64,000 nucleotides of DNA, taken from the NCBI RefSeq assembly GCF_907163125.1, contig NZ_OU015319.1, positions 2,418,001-2,482,000 on the forward strand, given 5' to 3'. Under the pieces are notes generated by a model, which was not told the DNA's origin, ran no database searches, and saw only the letters and a program-made list of their open reading frames with translations. The position numbers and the translations under genes are program-made. Below, in pieces: positions 1-7,057 of the stretch. The stretch is from Cloacibacterium caeni (GTDB lineage Bacteria > Bacteroidota > Bacteroidia > Flavobacteriales > Weeksellaceae). The stretch's first letter is position 1. Each line of letters opens with the position of its first letter.

Positions 1-860
1 GTCATAATCGCTTTCATTCTCTCTTCGAACTGACCTCTGTATTTAGTTCCAGCAACTAGACTTGCTAAATCTAACGTAATTACACGCTTATTAAACAGAA
101 CTCTAGACACTTTTTTCTGCATAATTCTAAGCGCTAAACCTTCTGCAATCGCAGATTTACCAACGCCTGGTTCCCCAATCAAAAGCGGATTATTTTTCTT
201 ACGTCTTGACAGAATCTGAGAAACCCTTTCAATTTCTTTTTCTCTACCAATTACAGGGTCTAATTTCCCTTCAGAAGCTAGCGCAGTAAGATCTCTACCA
301 AAATTATCTAAAGTTGGCGTTTTGCTTTTTCCTGTTCCTAGATTTCCAGTAGGTTTTTTCATTTGACCGTATTCTTCACGCTCTTCGTCATCATCATACG
401 CAGAACTTTTTGGCAATTGACCAGAGTTTTTAAGCATAGATTGATATTCTTTAGCTACGCTATCATAATCAATTTCATAAGCGCTTAAAATATTGGTAGT
501 AGGATCTTCCATTTTATAGAGTATTCCTAACAAAAGATGAACAGTATTAATTTCTGAAGCTCTGTATTGTCTGCATTCTAAATCTGCTCTTTTTACCGCA
601 TAATCTGCTAATTTGGTGAAAGAAATATTTTCCTTTTCTTCTAAAAAAGGATTGGTATTTACATTCATGTTTTCAATCTTTCTGCGAATCTGAGTAAGAT
701 CTGCCTGAAGATTTTCTAAAATTTCTTTAGCAGAATTATCCGTCTGAATAATTCCCAGCAAGAAATGTTCAGTAGATAAAAATTCGCTATGCAAACGTTT
801 TGCTTCGCTTTTACTGTGTTTGAAGACTTTGGTTAAGCCTTCTGAAAATTTATTTTCCAT
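1..860 (-). CDS. clpC: ATP-dependent Clp protease ATP-binding subunit ClpC (partial)
   Basis: AAA+ unfoldase that feeds substrates to ClpP. About 286 N-terminal residues are visible, running off the left edge, so the second half of D1 and all of D2 are missing. The translation begins [20 protein letters not shown], a Clp N-domain with its two repeats, followed by a charged linker and the start of the first AAA+ domain with a GEPGVGKS Walker A, encoded near position 170. The ATG at 860 gives the usual ClpC N-terminus. The gene is divergent from the small membrane protein at 1021. ClpA is less likely because the N-domain and linker are of the ClpC type. Confidence 0.93.
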   Translation of the reverse strand, partial: MENKFSEGLTKVFKHSKSEAKRLHSEFLSTEHFLLGIIQTDNSAKEILENLQADLTQIRRKIENMNVNTNPFLEEKENISFTKLADYAVKRADLECRQYRASEINTVHLLLGILYKMEDPTTNILSAYEIDYDSVAKEYQSMLKNSGQLPKSSAYDDDEEREEYGQMKKPTGNLGTGKSKTPTLDNFGRDLTALASEGKLDPVIGREKEIERVSQILSRRKKNNPLLIGEPGVGKSAIAEGLALRIMQKKVSRVLFNKRVITLDLASLVAGTKYRGQFEERMKAIM

Positions 861-915
861 GATAATTTCTCTCAATAAAATTCTAATGAAGTCAATATGA
901 ATTGATTTCGTAAAT

Positions 916-923
916 CAAAGTTA
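916..923 (-). promoter_or_regulatory. -7 promoter box of clpC (TAACTTTG)
   Basis: Read on the minus strand, TAACTTTG fits the Bacteroidetes -7 consensus TAnnTTTG, 55 nt before the clpC start. No good -33 TTG at standard spacing is seen. Confidence 0.35.
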
Positions 924-992
924 CAAATACTTTACCAAACTCATATTATGACTTTATGACATTATTTTACAAAATTAATAGCAGGAAATTAG

Positions 993-1000
993 TAATTTTG
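993..1000 (+). promoter_or_regulatory. -7 promoter box (TAATTTTG)
   Basis: TAATTTTG matches TAnnTTTG and lies 20 nt upstream of the ATG at 1021. It probably drives the small membrane protein and the GT4 gene behind it. Confidence 0.4.
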
Positions 1001-1020
1001 TCGTCTTAAATTTTTTTGAA

Positions 1021-1239
1021 ATGGACGCGAATTGGGCAAATTATGTAGGTTATGCTGCATCATTCTTTGTAGTGCTGAGCTTTATGGTGAAAAACATCAA
1101 GCAAATTAGAGTGATTAATCTTATCGGTTGTATCGCTTTTGTAATTTATGGTGTTTTCAGCGGAATGTTGTGGCCTATCATTATTCCTAACGCAATTCTT
1201 TGCGTTATACAACTTTATCATTTAATAAAACACGATTAA
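1021..1239 (+). CDS. small three-TM membrane protein (SemiSWEET/YgjV-like)
   Basis: A 72-residue, almost wholly hydrophobic protein with three predicted membrane helices, at about residues 8-23, 30-48 and 50-68. Size and three-helix topology recall SemiSWEET-type half-transporters and the C-terminal part of YgjV-like proteins; a proline sits in the third helix. Function is not known. It lies 12 nt upstream of the GT4 gene on the same strand, suggesting co-transcription. The assignment rests on topology, so a generic small membrane protein is the safe call. Confidence 0.7.
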   Translation: MDANWANYVGYAASFFVVLSFMVKNIKQIRVINLIGCIAFVIYGVFSGMLWPIIIPNAILCVIQLYHLIKHD

Positions 1240-1251
1240 AAGTTTTTTATA

Positions 1252-2370
1252 ATGAAAATTTTGGTAAGCGTTTTCAATAATTTATACACCGATCAGCGTG
1301 TGGAAAAATTCTGCAAAACCTTGCACGAAAATGCTTACCAAATAGAAGTAATAGGCAATAATTGGGGTGGAACTACCGAAATGCAAAGACCTTATCCATT
1401 TTCAAGAATTTCTTTACAGTCCAAAAAATTACGTTTCGCTTACTTAGAATTTCAGTGGAAATTATTCTTTGAATTGCTGAAAAAAGCCGACCGAAATACA
1501 ATTCTCCACGCCAACGATTTAGATGCACTTTTACCGAATTATCTGGTTTCAAAAATCAAAGGAATTCCTTTAGTTTGGGACAGTCACGAGATTTTTACCG
1601 AAATGCCAACTGTAACCAACCGTTGGGTTCAGCATGTTTGGAGACTTCTGGAAAATGCTTTGATTAGAAAAATCAAATATTTTATCACGGCAAATGATTC
1701 TTATGCCAACTGGTTTGAGAGCACTTACAAGATTAAGAGACCTATTGTCATTAGAAATTTTCCTCAAAAATCAGAACCACCCAAAAATTTCGTTGAAAAC
1801 TCTCCAAAAATCATTCTTTACCAAGGAACCATCAATTATTCCAGAGGAATTGATAAGATGATTGAAGCGATGCAATTTATTGAAAATGCAGAATTTCACA
1901 TTGCGGGAAGAGGTCCTTTTTTAGAAGAATATCAACAACTTACGAAAAAATTACATCTAGAAAATAAAGTAAAATTCTTAGGGAATCTTCATCCAGATGA
2001 TTTAAGAAAAATCACCGAAAAAGCAGATGTAGGTTTAAGCATTGAAGAAAATAAGGGCTTAAGTTATTACTACTCACTTCCGAATAAAATCTCAGATTAC
2101 ATACAAGCCAGAGTTCCTGTAGTGGTTTCTAAATTCCCCGAAATGCAGAAAATTGTAGAAAATTATCACGTAGGCGAATTCATCACTTCTCACAAACCAA
2201 AACATTTGGCCGAAAAAGTAAAAACCGTTTTAGAAAAGGGGAGAAGTTCTTATCTTCCTCAACTGGAAATTGCAGCAAACGAACTTTGTTGGGAAAATGA
2301 AGCTCCGAAAATTCTGGAACTTTATGAAAGAGTAGCATCAGCACAAGCAATTCAAATTTACAAAAAGTAG
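1252..2370 (+). CDS. glycosyltransferase family 4 protein
   Basis: A 372-residue cytosolic or membrane-associated GT-B glycosyltransferase. The N-terminal Rossmann domain starts MKILVSVFNN and carries HANDLDAL and WDSHEIFTE segments typical of GT4 acceptor domains. The C-terminal domain has GRGPFLEEY and the SIEENKGLSYYYSLPNKISD stretch, corresponding to the E-x7-E nucleotide-sugar site of the family. Likely transfers a sugar during surface glycan or protein glycan synthesis; donor and acceptor cannot be read from sequence. Follows the small membrane protein by 12 nt. Confidence 0.87.
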   Translation: MKILVSVFNNLYTDQRVEKFCKTLHENAYQIEVIGNNWGGTTEMQRPYPFSRISLQSKKLRFAYLEFQWKLFFELLKKADRNTILHANDLDALLPNYLVSKIKGIPLVWDSHEIFTEMPTVTNRWVQHVWRLLENALIRKIKYFITANDSYANWFESTYKIKRPIVIRNFPQKSEPPKNFVENSPKIILYQGTINYSRGIDKMIEAMQFIENAEFHIAGRGPFLEEYQQLTKKLHLENKVKFLGNLHPDDLRKITEKADVGLSIEENKGLSYYYSLPNKISDYIQARVPVVVSKFPEMQKIVENYHVGEFITSHKPKHLAEKVKTVLEKGRSSYLPQLEIAANELCWENEAPKILELYERVASAQAIQIYKK

Positions 2371-2416
2371 TTTATCATAATATTAAAATAGCATTTAATT
2401 GAATTATTAGAATGCT

Positions 2417-2424
2417 TATATTTG
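2417..2424 (+). promoter_or_regulatory. promoter of TraB/GumN-like gene A (TATATTTG)
   Basis: TATATTTG fits the -7 consensus; a TTG lies 15 nt upstream at 2399-2401. The gene starts 29 nt downstream. The paralogue at 37903 has the same box with a 28-nt leader. Confidence 0.5.
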
Positions 2425-2453
2425 AAAGTTAGTAAAAATAATTACACCATAAT

Positions 2454-3287
2454 ATGTTGAAAATCAATTTAACCGCAATATTCATTCTATTTTCATCAAT
2501 TGTTTTATCACAACAATCAATTTTTTGGAAAATCTCAAAAAAAGGTAACGAAGCTTACATATTAGGAACATATCATTATTTGGGAAAAGATTTTTTATTA
2601 AATAACAACATTATTTTAGAAAAACTTAAAAAATCTAAAATTGCATTATCTGAAAATATTGATTCGGCAAAAATTTTTATTAATAATAGAAATGAAAATT
2701 TGCAATTAAAAAGAATGAATAAAAATGAATTGCAAACGATTAAAAATATAGTACCTTATTATATTGATTCAAATAAAATGACTTTAAGAGAATTAATTGT
2801 AACTATTGATGGGAAAATTACGCAAAAATTTTGTTTAACAGATAAAGAAAAAATTGATGAAACGAAAATGGATGATTATTTAAAAGAATATTGTCTAAAA
2901 AATAGAATAAAGTTAGAAGGTCTAGAACCTACAGAAAAAACATTTGACTATCTAAACCGCAATCTCTACTCAAATACTACTGAAGAAAAAATAATAGAAA
3001 TATTAAAATCTAAAATAAAACTTCTTAATTCTGAAAATCAAAATATTAATTGTCTTATTTTAAATGAATATAGAACAAAAAAGCACATTTTTAACTTTGA
3101 GAAAGAAATTCAAGAAAAGTTTATTACCTTAAGAAATAAGGATTGGATTGTGAAAATAGATAATGCAATTCAAGAAAAAGAAAAAGCATTTATATTTGTT
3201 GGATTATACCATCTGGATTTTAAAGAGGGGTTATTAGAGTTATTAAAAAATAGAGGCTACTCAGTAGAAGAAATAATTTTAAATTAG
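2454..3287 (+). CDS. TraB/GumN family protein (paralogue A)
   Basis: 277 residues with an N-terminal signal peptide ending around SQQ at residues 18-21, then SIFWKISK and the family motif GTYH at residues 38-41. The C-terminal GLYH at 250-253, followed by a Gly-Leu-Leu and RGY stretch, is the second conserved TraB/GumN motif. The two GxxH motifs place it near the Tiki/TraB putative metalloprotease clan; substrate unknown. Probably periplasmic. A paralogue of identical length lies at 37903-38736. The gene is richer in A/T and Asn/Lys/Ile codons than its neighbours and sits alone between GT4 and sufE, which hints at insertion. Confidence 0.82.
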   Translation: MLKINLTAIFILFSSIVLSQQSIFWKISKKGNEAYILGTYHYLGKDFLLNNNIILEKLKKSKIALSENIDSAKIFINNRNENLQLKRMNKNELQTIKNIVPYYIDSNKMTLRELIVTIDGKITQKFCLTDKEKIDETKMDDYLKEYCLKNRIKLEGLEPTEKTFDYLNRNLYSNTTEEKIIEILKSKIKLLNSENQNINCLILNEYRTKKHIFNFEKEIQEKFITLRNKDWIVKIDNAIQEKEKAFIFVGLYHLDFKEGLLELLKNRGYSVEEIILN

Positions 3288-3409
3288 AAGTTTGTATCTG
3301 TCAGTTAAAGTTTTAATATAAACATTTAATTTCCAAAAATAAAAATACCTACTATTTTTTTTACAAAACTTCCAACATATTAACTTTCTAGCTTCCCACA
3401 AAAAAGATT

Positions 3410-3417
3410 TACCTTTG
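3410..3417 (+). promoter_or_regulatory. promoter box abutting sufE (TACCTTTG)
   Basis: TACCTTTG ends 4 nt before the sufE ATG at 3422. With transcription starting a few bases after the box, the mRNA would be leaderless or nearly so. Confidence 0.5.
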
Positions 3418-3421
3418 TACC

Positions 3422-3841
3422 ATGACAATTCAAGAAAAACAACAAGAAATCATAGAAGAATTCGAGTTTCTGGACGATTGGGAACAGAAATATGAATACA
3501 TTATAGACTTGGGAAAAGAACTGAAAGGTTTGCCAGAAGAAAAAAAATCTGAAGAAAATCTGATTAAAGGTTGCCAGTCAAAAGTTTGGTTAGACGCCGA
3601 ATTCAGAGACGGAAAACTCTTCTTCAATGCAGATTCTGACGGAATTTTACCGAAAGGAATTGTTTCTCTTTTGGTGAGAATTTACAGCGGTCATTCTACC
3701 CAAGAAATTTTGGATTCTGATTTTGATTTTATCTCAAAAATCGGTTTGCAAGAGTTTTTATCGCCTTCTAGAGCCAATGGTTTAATGGCAATGACCAAAC
3801 AAATTAAGTTCTACGCGGTTGCATTTCAGTTAAAATCGTGA
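3422..3841 (+). CDS. sufE: SufE family Fe-S cluster assembly protein
   Basis: 139-residue sulfur acceptor that takes persulfide from the cysteine desulfurase SufS and passes it to the SUF scaffold. The acceptor cysteine is C51 in KGCQSKVW, the same position as in the E. coli protein. The conserved C-terminal block FLSPSRANG is also present. Length is normal for the family. Its TGA stop overlaps the GTG start of the downstream GT9 gene by 4 nt, so the two are translationally coupled despite unrelated functions. Confidence 0.93.
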   Translation: MTIQEKQQEIIEEFEFLDDWEQKYEYIIDLGKELKGLPEEKKSEENLIKGCQSKVWLDAEFRDGKLFFNADSDGILPKGIVSLLVRIYSGHSTQEILDSDFDFISKIGLQEFLSPSRANGLMAMTKQIKFYAVAFQLKS

Positions 3842-4791
3842 AAAGAATTTTAGCATATCGTTTTTCCGCTTTTGGAGATGTGGCAATGATTGTGCCCGTT
3901 CTGAAAGAATTTTTGGCGCAAAATCCTGACACAGAAATTATTTTCGTTTCCAGAAAAAACTTTGCTGATTTATTCGATGGAGTAGAGCGATTGACTTTTC
4001 GTGGCGTAAATCTAGATGATTACAAAGGATTTTTCGGATTGAGAAAGTTGGCTTTAGAACTGAAAAAGGAATTTCAGCCAGATTTTATAGCCGATTTGCA
4101 CAATGTTTTGCGCACTAAAATTCTGAGTTTTTTCTTCAAAAAAACCGCAACACTTGACAAAGGAAGAACTGAAAAAAAATTACTTACGAGAAAGGAAAAT
4201 AAGGTTAAAAAACCGCTGAAACCAACTACAGAACGTTATGCAGATGTTTTTAGAAAATTAGGTTTTACCCTGACACTTTCTCATCAATTATTCCCAAAAA
4301 CTCAACAAAAATCGGGAATTGGATTTGCTCCTTTTGCGCAACATGCAGGAAAAATGCTTCCGATTGAAAAATCTTTAGATTTGGTAAAAATTCTTTCTAA
4401 AAATCATCCAATTTATCTTTTTGGTGGCGGAAAAAAGGAAGTAGAAATTCTATCAAAATGGGAGCAAGAAGTAGAAAATGTAACTTCTCTCGCTGGGAAA
4501 CTTTCGCTTAAAGAAGAACTTCAGAAAATTTCTGAATTAGAACTCATGATTTCTATGGATTCTGCCAATATGCATTTGGCAAGTTTGGTGGGAACTAGAG
4601 TGGTTTCGGTTTGGGGAGCTACCCATTATTTCGCTGGATTTTTAGGATACGGACAGTCCGAAAATGATATTGTAGAAATTACAGATTTAGCATGCAGACC
4701 TTGTTCTGTTTTTGGCAATAAACCTTGTTTCCGTGGGGATTATGCTTGTCTTCATCAAATAGAAATTTCAGAAATCTTGAAGAAAATTTAG
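3838..4791 (+). CDS. glycosyltransferase family 9 (heptosyltransferase-like)
   Basis: 317-residue GT-B enzyme of the heptosyltransferase/ADP-heptose:LPS family. It has the N-terminal RFSAFGDVAMIVPVL motif, a central GFAPFAQHAGKMLP donor-binding entry, and the C-terminal SMDSANMHLASLVGTRVVSVWG segment typical of GT9. Probably adds a core sugar to lipopolysaccharide at the cytoplasmic face. It uses a GTG start at 3838 inside the end of sufE. Four cysteines near the C-terminus (CRPCSVFGNKPC and YAC) recur in Bacteroidetes homologues. Exact sugar is not inferable. Confidence 0.88.
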   Translation: MKRILAYRFSAFGDVAMIVPVLKEFLAQNPDTEIIFVSRKNFADLFDGVERLTFRGVNLDDYKGFFGLRKLALELKKEFQPDFIADLHNVLRTKILSFFFKKTATLDKGRTEKKLLTRKENKVKKPLKPTTERYADVFRKLGFTLTLSHQLFPKTQQKSGIGFAPFAQHAGKMLPIEKSLDLVKILSKNHPIYLFGGGKKEVEILSKWEQEVENVTSLAGKLSLKEELQKISELELMISMDSANMHLASLVGTRVVSVWGATHYFAGFLGYGQSENDIVEITDLACRPCSVFGNKPCFRGDYACLHQIEISEILKKI

Positions 4792-4825
4792 ATTTAAGTT
4801 AATTCATAGTTTTATTAATTTTTTA

Positions 4826-4844
4826 AAAACATCTAAGATGTTTT
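4826..4844 (+). terminator. hairpin terminator after the GT9 gene
   Basis: AAAACATCT and AGATGTTTT form a 9-bp stem with a one-base loop and T-rich tail, 34 nt after the GT9 stop. Confidence 0.55.
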
Positions 4845-4878
4845 CTTAATGAACTTAATCCCTTAATAGAGACTTAAT
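4845..4878 (+). repeat. CTTAAT-box repeat (copy 1)
   Basis: Four CTTAAT boxes start at 4845, 4854, 4862 and 4873, giving spacings of 9, 8 and 11. The right arm of the inverted repeat at 48754-48842 has exactly the same boxes and spacings. Confidence 0.7.
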
Positions 4879-4914
4879 GTTTAAATTTTAATCTCAATAA
4901 ATACTTGTATTTCT

Positions 4915-4922
4915 TATCTTTG
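4915..4922 (+). promoter_or_regulatory. promoter box abutting the DUF2520 gene (TATCTTTG)
   Basis: TATCTTTG fits TAnnTTTG and ends 4 nt before the ATG at 4927, the same geometry as at sufE and the LysE gene; a leaderless message is predicted. Confidence 0.5.
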
Positions 4923-4926
4923 CTCT

Positions 4927-5682
4927 ATGCAAATTGTACTCATCGGTTCTGGAAATGTGGCATTTCACTTAGCAAAAGCTTTTACCGAAGCTCAAATTCC
5001 TATTTCTCAAATTTTTGGAAGAAATATCACCGAACTTCAGAAAATTTCGGAACAATTTTCCATTCCTTCTTCTACGGAAACGCTTACTGATGCAGATTTG
5101 TACATTATTTCGGTGAGTGATTCTTCGATTGCTGAAGTTTCAGCGCTCATCAAAAATGAAAATGTTTTGGTGGCGCATACTTCTGGCTCGGTTTCACGTG
5201 AAGCATTGAGTGGAAATTACAGAAAATCAGTTTTTTATCCGCTTCAAACGTTTTCAAAATCTAAAAATTTAGACTATTCTAAAATTCCATTTTTCATAGA
5301 TGCAGAAAATGAAAATGATGAAGAAATTTTGAAAAATTTGGCTTCCAAAATTTCTAAAAATGTAATGCTTGCCAATGATGAAAAAAGAAAATACATTCAT
5401 TTGACAGCGGTTTTTGCTTGTAATTTTGTGAATCATTTGTACGCGAGAGCCAAGGAAATTTCTGACAGTCAGGGAATTCCGTTTGATTATTTCTTACCAT
5501 TAATTGACGAAACTACCCAGAAAATTCATGAATTAGAACCAAAATTGGCACAAACTGGACCTGCTATTAGAAATGATGAAAAAGTGCTGAAGCTTCATGA
5601 ATCTTTATTAACCGATGAAGAAAAACTAAAAATCTATAAAACCTTAAACGAATCGATAAAGAAAATGTATCATTTTGAGTAA
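4927..5682 (+). CDS. Rossmann-like and DUF2520 domain-containing protein
   Basis: 251 residues. The N-terminal dinucleotide-binding fold starts MQIVLIGSGNVAFHLAKAF with the GxGNV glycine loop; the C-terminal half is the helical DUF2520 domain (HLTAVFACNFVNHLY and following). The arrangement is like 6-phosphogluconate-dehydrogenase-type NADP oxidoreductases, but no substrate is established for the family. The following kdsC and maf genes lie on the same strand with 80-140 bp gaps. A near-match to the parS palindrome lies inside the coding sequence at 5190-5205. Confidence 0.87.
   Translation: MQIVLIGSGNVAFHLAKAFTEAQIPISQIFGRNITELQKISEQFSIPSSTETLTDADLYIISVSDSSIAEVSALIKNENVLVAHTSGSVSREALSGNYRKSVFYPLQTFSKSKNLDYSKIPFFIDAENENDEEILKNLASKISKNVMLANDEKRKYIHLTAVFACNFVNHLYARAKEISDSQGIPFDYFLPLIDETTQKIHELEPKLAQTGPAIRNDEKVLKLHESLLTDEEKLKIYKTLNESIKKMYHFE
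5190..5205. other. parS-like site, 14 of 16 matches
   Basis: GGTTTCACGTGAAGCA differs at two positions from TGTTTCACGTGAAACA, the 16-mer present perfectly at 20809 and 22746. It lies in coding DNA (Val-Ser-Arg-Glu-Ala), so it may be chance or a weak ParB site. Confidence 0.3.
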
Positions 5683-5716
5683 AATCGCTTATTTGTAAAG
5701 TCGTTAATCGTATTTC

Positions 5717-5756
5717 TTACAACTTTACAACTTAGCGGTTTTACAACTTTACAACA
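5717..5756 (+). repeat. octad word repeat (TTACAACT) upstream of kdsC
   Basis: Five 8-bp units in register: TTACAACT, TTACAACT, TAGCGGTT, TTACAACT, TTACAACA. It ends 8 nt before the kdsC ATG. Confidence 0.75.
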
Positions 5757-5764
5757 TAGAAAAT

Positions 5765-6283
5765 ATGAGTCATTTAGAAAAATTAAAAAATATAAAAGCC
5801 TTTGTTTTTGATGTAGACGGCGTTTTCACAGACGGTAGCGTTTATCTTTTACCAGAAGGAAATATGTGCAGAGTAATGAATGTTTTAGATGGTTTTGCAG
5901 TGGTAAAAGCATTGAAAAAAGACTATAAAATCTGCGTGATTACCGGTGGAGATGATCCCATGGTTAGTCACAGAATTCATTATTTAGGCATTACTGATTA
6001 TTATTCAAAAGTGCATCATAAATTAGAAAAATTCGAAGAGTTTAAAACCAAATATAATCTTCAAAACGAAGAAATTCTTACGATGGGAGATGATATTCCA
6101 GACATCAAGATGATGAAAGTTTCGGGGATTTCGGCTTGTCCGCCCAATTCTGTGGCAGAAGTAAAAGAAATTTCGAACTATATTTCTCCTATTTACGGTG
6201 GAAAAGGTGCTGTAAGAGACGTGATAGAACAGGTCATGAAAGTGCAAGGAACTTGGATTGACGATGATACGCAGTCTATTTAA
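5765..6283 (+). CDS. kdsC: KdsC-type HAD phosphatase (KDO-8-phosphate phosphatase)
   Basis: 172-residue HAD-superfamily phosphatase of the small uncapped KdsC class, which removes phosphate from 3-deoxy-D-manno-octulosonate 8-phosphate in lipopolysaccharide core synthesis. Motif I is DVDGVFTDG with nucleophile D16 and acid D18; motif II is the Thr in VITGG; motif IV is GDDIPD at residues 108-113. Length is normal. The GT9 gene upstream supports an envelope role. The related YrbI-type sugar phosphatases (for example with N-acylneuraminate) cannot be fully excluded. Confidence 0.87.
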   Translation: MSHLEKLKNIKAFVFDVDGVFTDGSVYLLPEGNMCRVMNVLDGFAVVKALKKDYKICVITGGDDPMVSHRIHYLGITDYYSKVHHKLEKFEEFKTKYNLQNEEILTMGDDIPDIKMMKVSGISACPPNSVAEVKEISNYISPIYGGKGAVRDVIEQVMKVQGTWIDDDTQSI

Positions 6284-6366
6284 GTGGGAGAGTTTGTAGA
6301 ATTGGAGAGTAAAAAGTGAAAACAATTTTCCTGTTTGTATTAAAAGTTGTAAATTATATATCTTTT

Positions 6367-6415
6367 TAAAATCTAAAATCTAAAATCTAAAATCTAAAAT
6401 CTAAAATCTAAAATC
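6367..6415 (+). repeat. perfect heptanucleotide tandem repeat (TAAAATC)x7
   Basis: Seven perfect head-to-tail copies of TAAAATC (49 bp), ending 4 nt before the maf ATG at 6420. The array occupies the position of the leader and ribosome binding site. Confidence 0.95.
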
Positions 6416-6419
6416 GTAA

Positions 6420-6980
6420 ATGAAAATATTACTCGGCTCTAATTCACCCAGAAGAAAAGAACTTTTACAAAGTTTAGGTTTTGATTTTGAGGTGGTTTCT
6501 ATAAATTGTGACGAAGTTTTTCCAGAAAATTTATCCGTAGAAAATATTGCAGGATACCTTTCGGAACTCAAAGCAGATGCATATCAAAATCTCCAAAAAG
6601 ATGACGTTTTACTCACTTCTGACACCATTGTCACCTTTGAAGGAAAAGTTCTCGGAAAGCCTAAAAATAGGGAAGAAGTTGTGGAAATGCTTCAACATTT
6701 GTCAGGGAAAACTCACCAAGTTTACACCGCTGTTTCTTTTAAAACTGATGAAAAAATCATCACTAAAACAGATGTAGCAGATGTAGAATTTTCAGAAATT
6801 ACTGACCAAGAAATCAATTTTTACATCGAAAATTATCATCCATTTGACAAAGCAGGAAGCTACGGAATTCAGGAATGGTTAGGCATGGCAAAAATTTCAA
6901 AAATCAATGGAAGTTTTTACACGATTATGGGATTGCCAACACATTTGGTTTACGAAACTTTAAAAGATTTAGGTTTCTAA
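6420..6980 (+). CDS. maf: Maf family nucleoside triphosphate pyrophosphatase
   Basis: 186-residue house-cleaning pyrophosphatase that hydrolyses non-canonical or excess dTTP/UTP-like nucleotides to monophosphates. The N-terminal MKILLGSNSPRRKELL contains the SxSPRR signature; TSDTIV and the GKPKNREEVVEML/LSGKTHQVYTAV blocks follow, with the catalytic Asp in DTIV. Length is normal. The start codon directly follows a seven-copy TAAAATC array, so copy-number change there could alter expression. Confidence 0.94.
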   Translation: MKILLGSNSPRRKELLQSLGFDFEVVSINCDEVFPENLSVENIAGYLSELKADAYQNLQKDDVLLTSDTIVTFEGKVLGKPKNREEVVEMLQHLSGKTHQVYTAVSFKTDEKIITKTDVADVEFSEITDQEINFYIENYHPFDKAGSYGIQEWLGMAKISKINGSFYTIMGLPTHLVYETLKDLGF

Positions 6981-7057
6981 AAAATTCCTTATTTTTACTG
7001 AATGTTTTTCGCCTCAATCACAATAAATTGTGGCAATTTCAGTTATTAAAACACTCC

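Noticed and set aside
1570-1767. Minus-strand open frame inside the GT4 gene
   Set aside because: Shadow of a well-supported GT4 reading frame, with no family resemblance.
4905-5090. 61-codon frame overlapping the start of the DUF2520 gene
   Set aside because: The overlapping frame with a Rossmann motif explains the region and this one has no recognisable domain.
6547-6777. Plus-strand open frame inside maf
   Set aside because: Out-of-frame shadow of maf.
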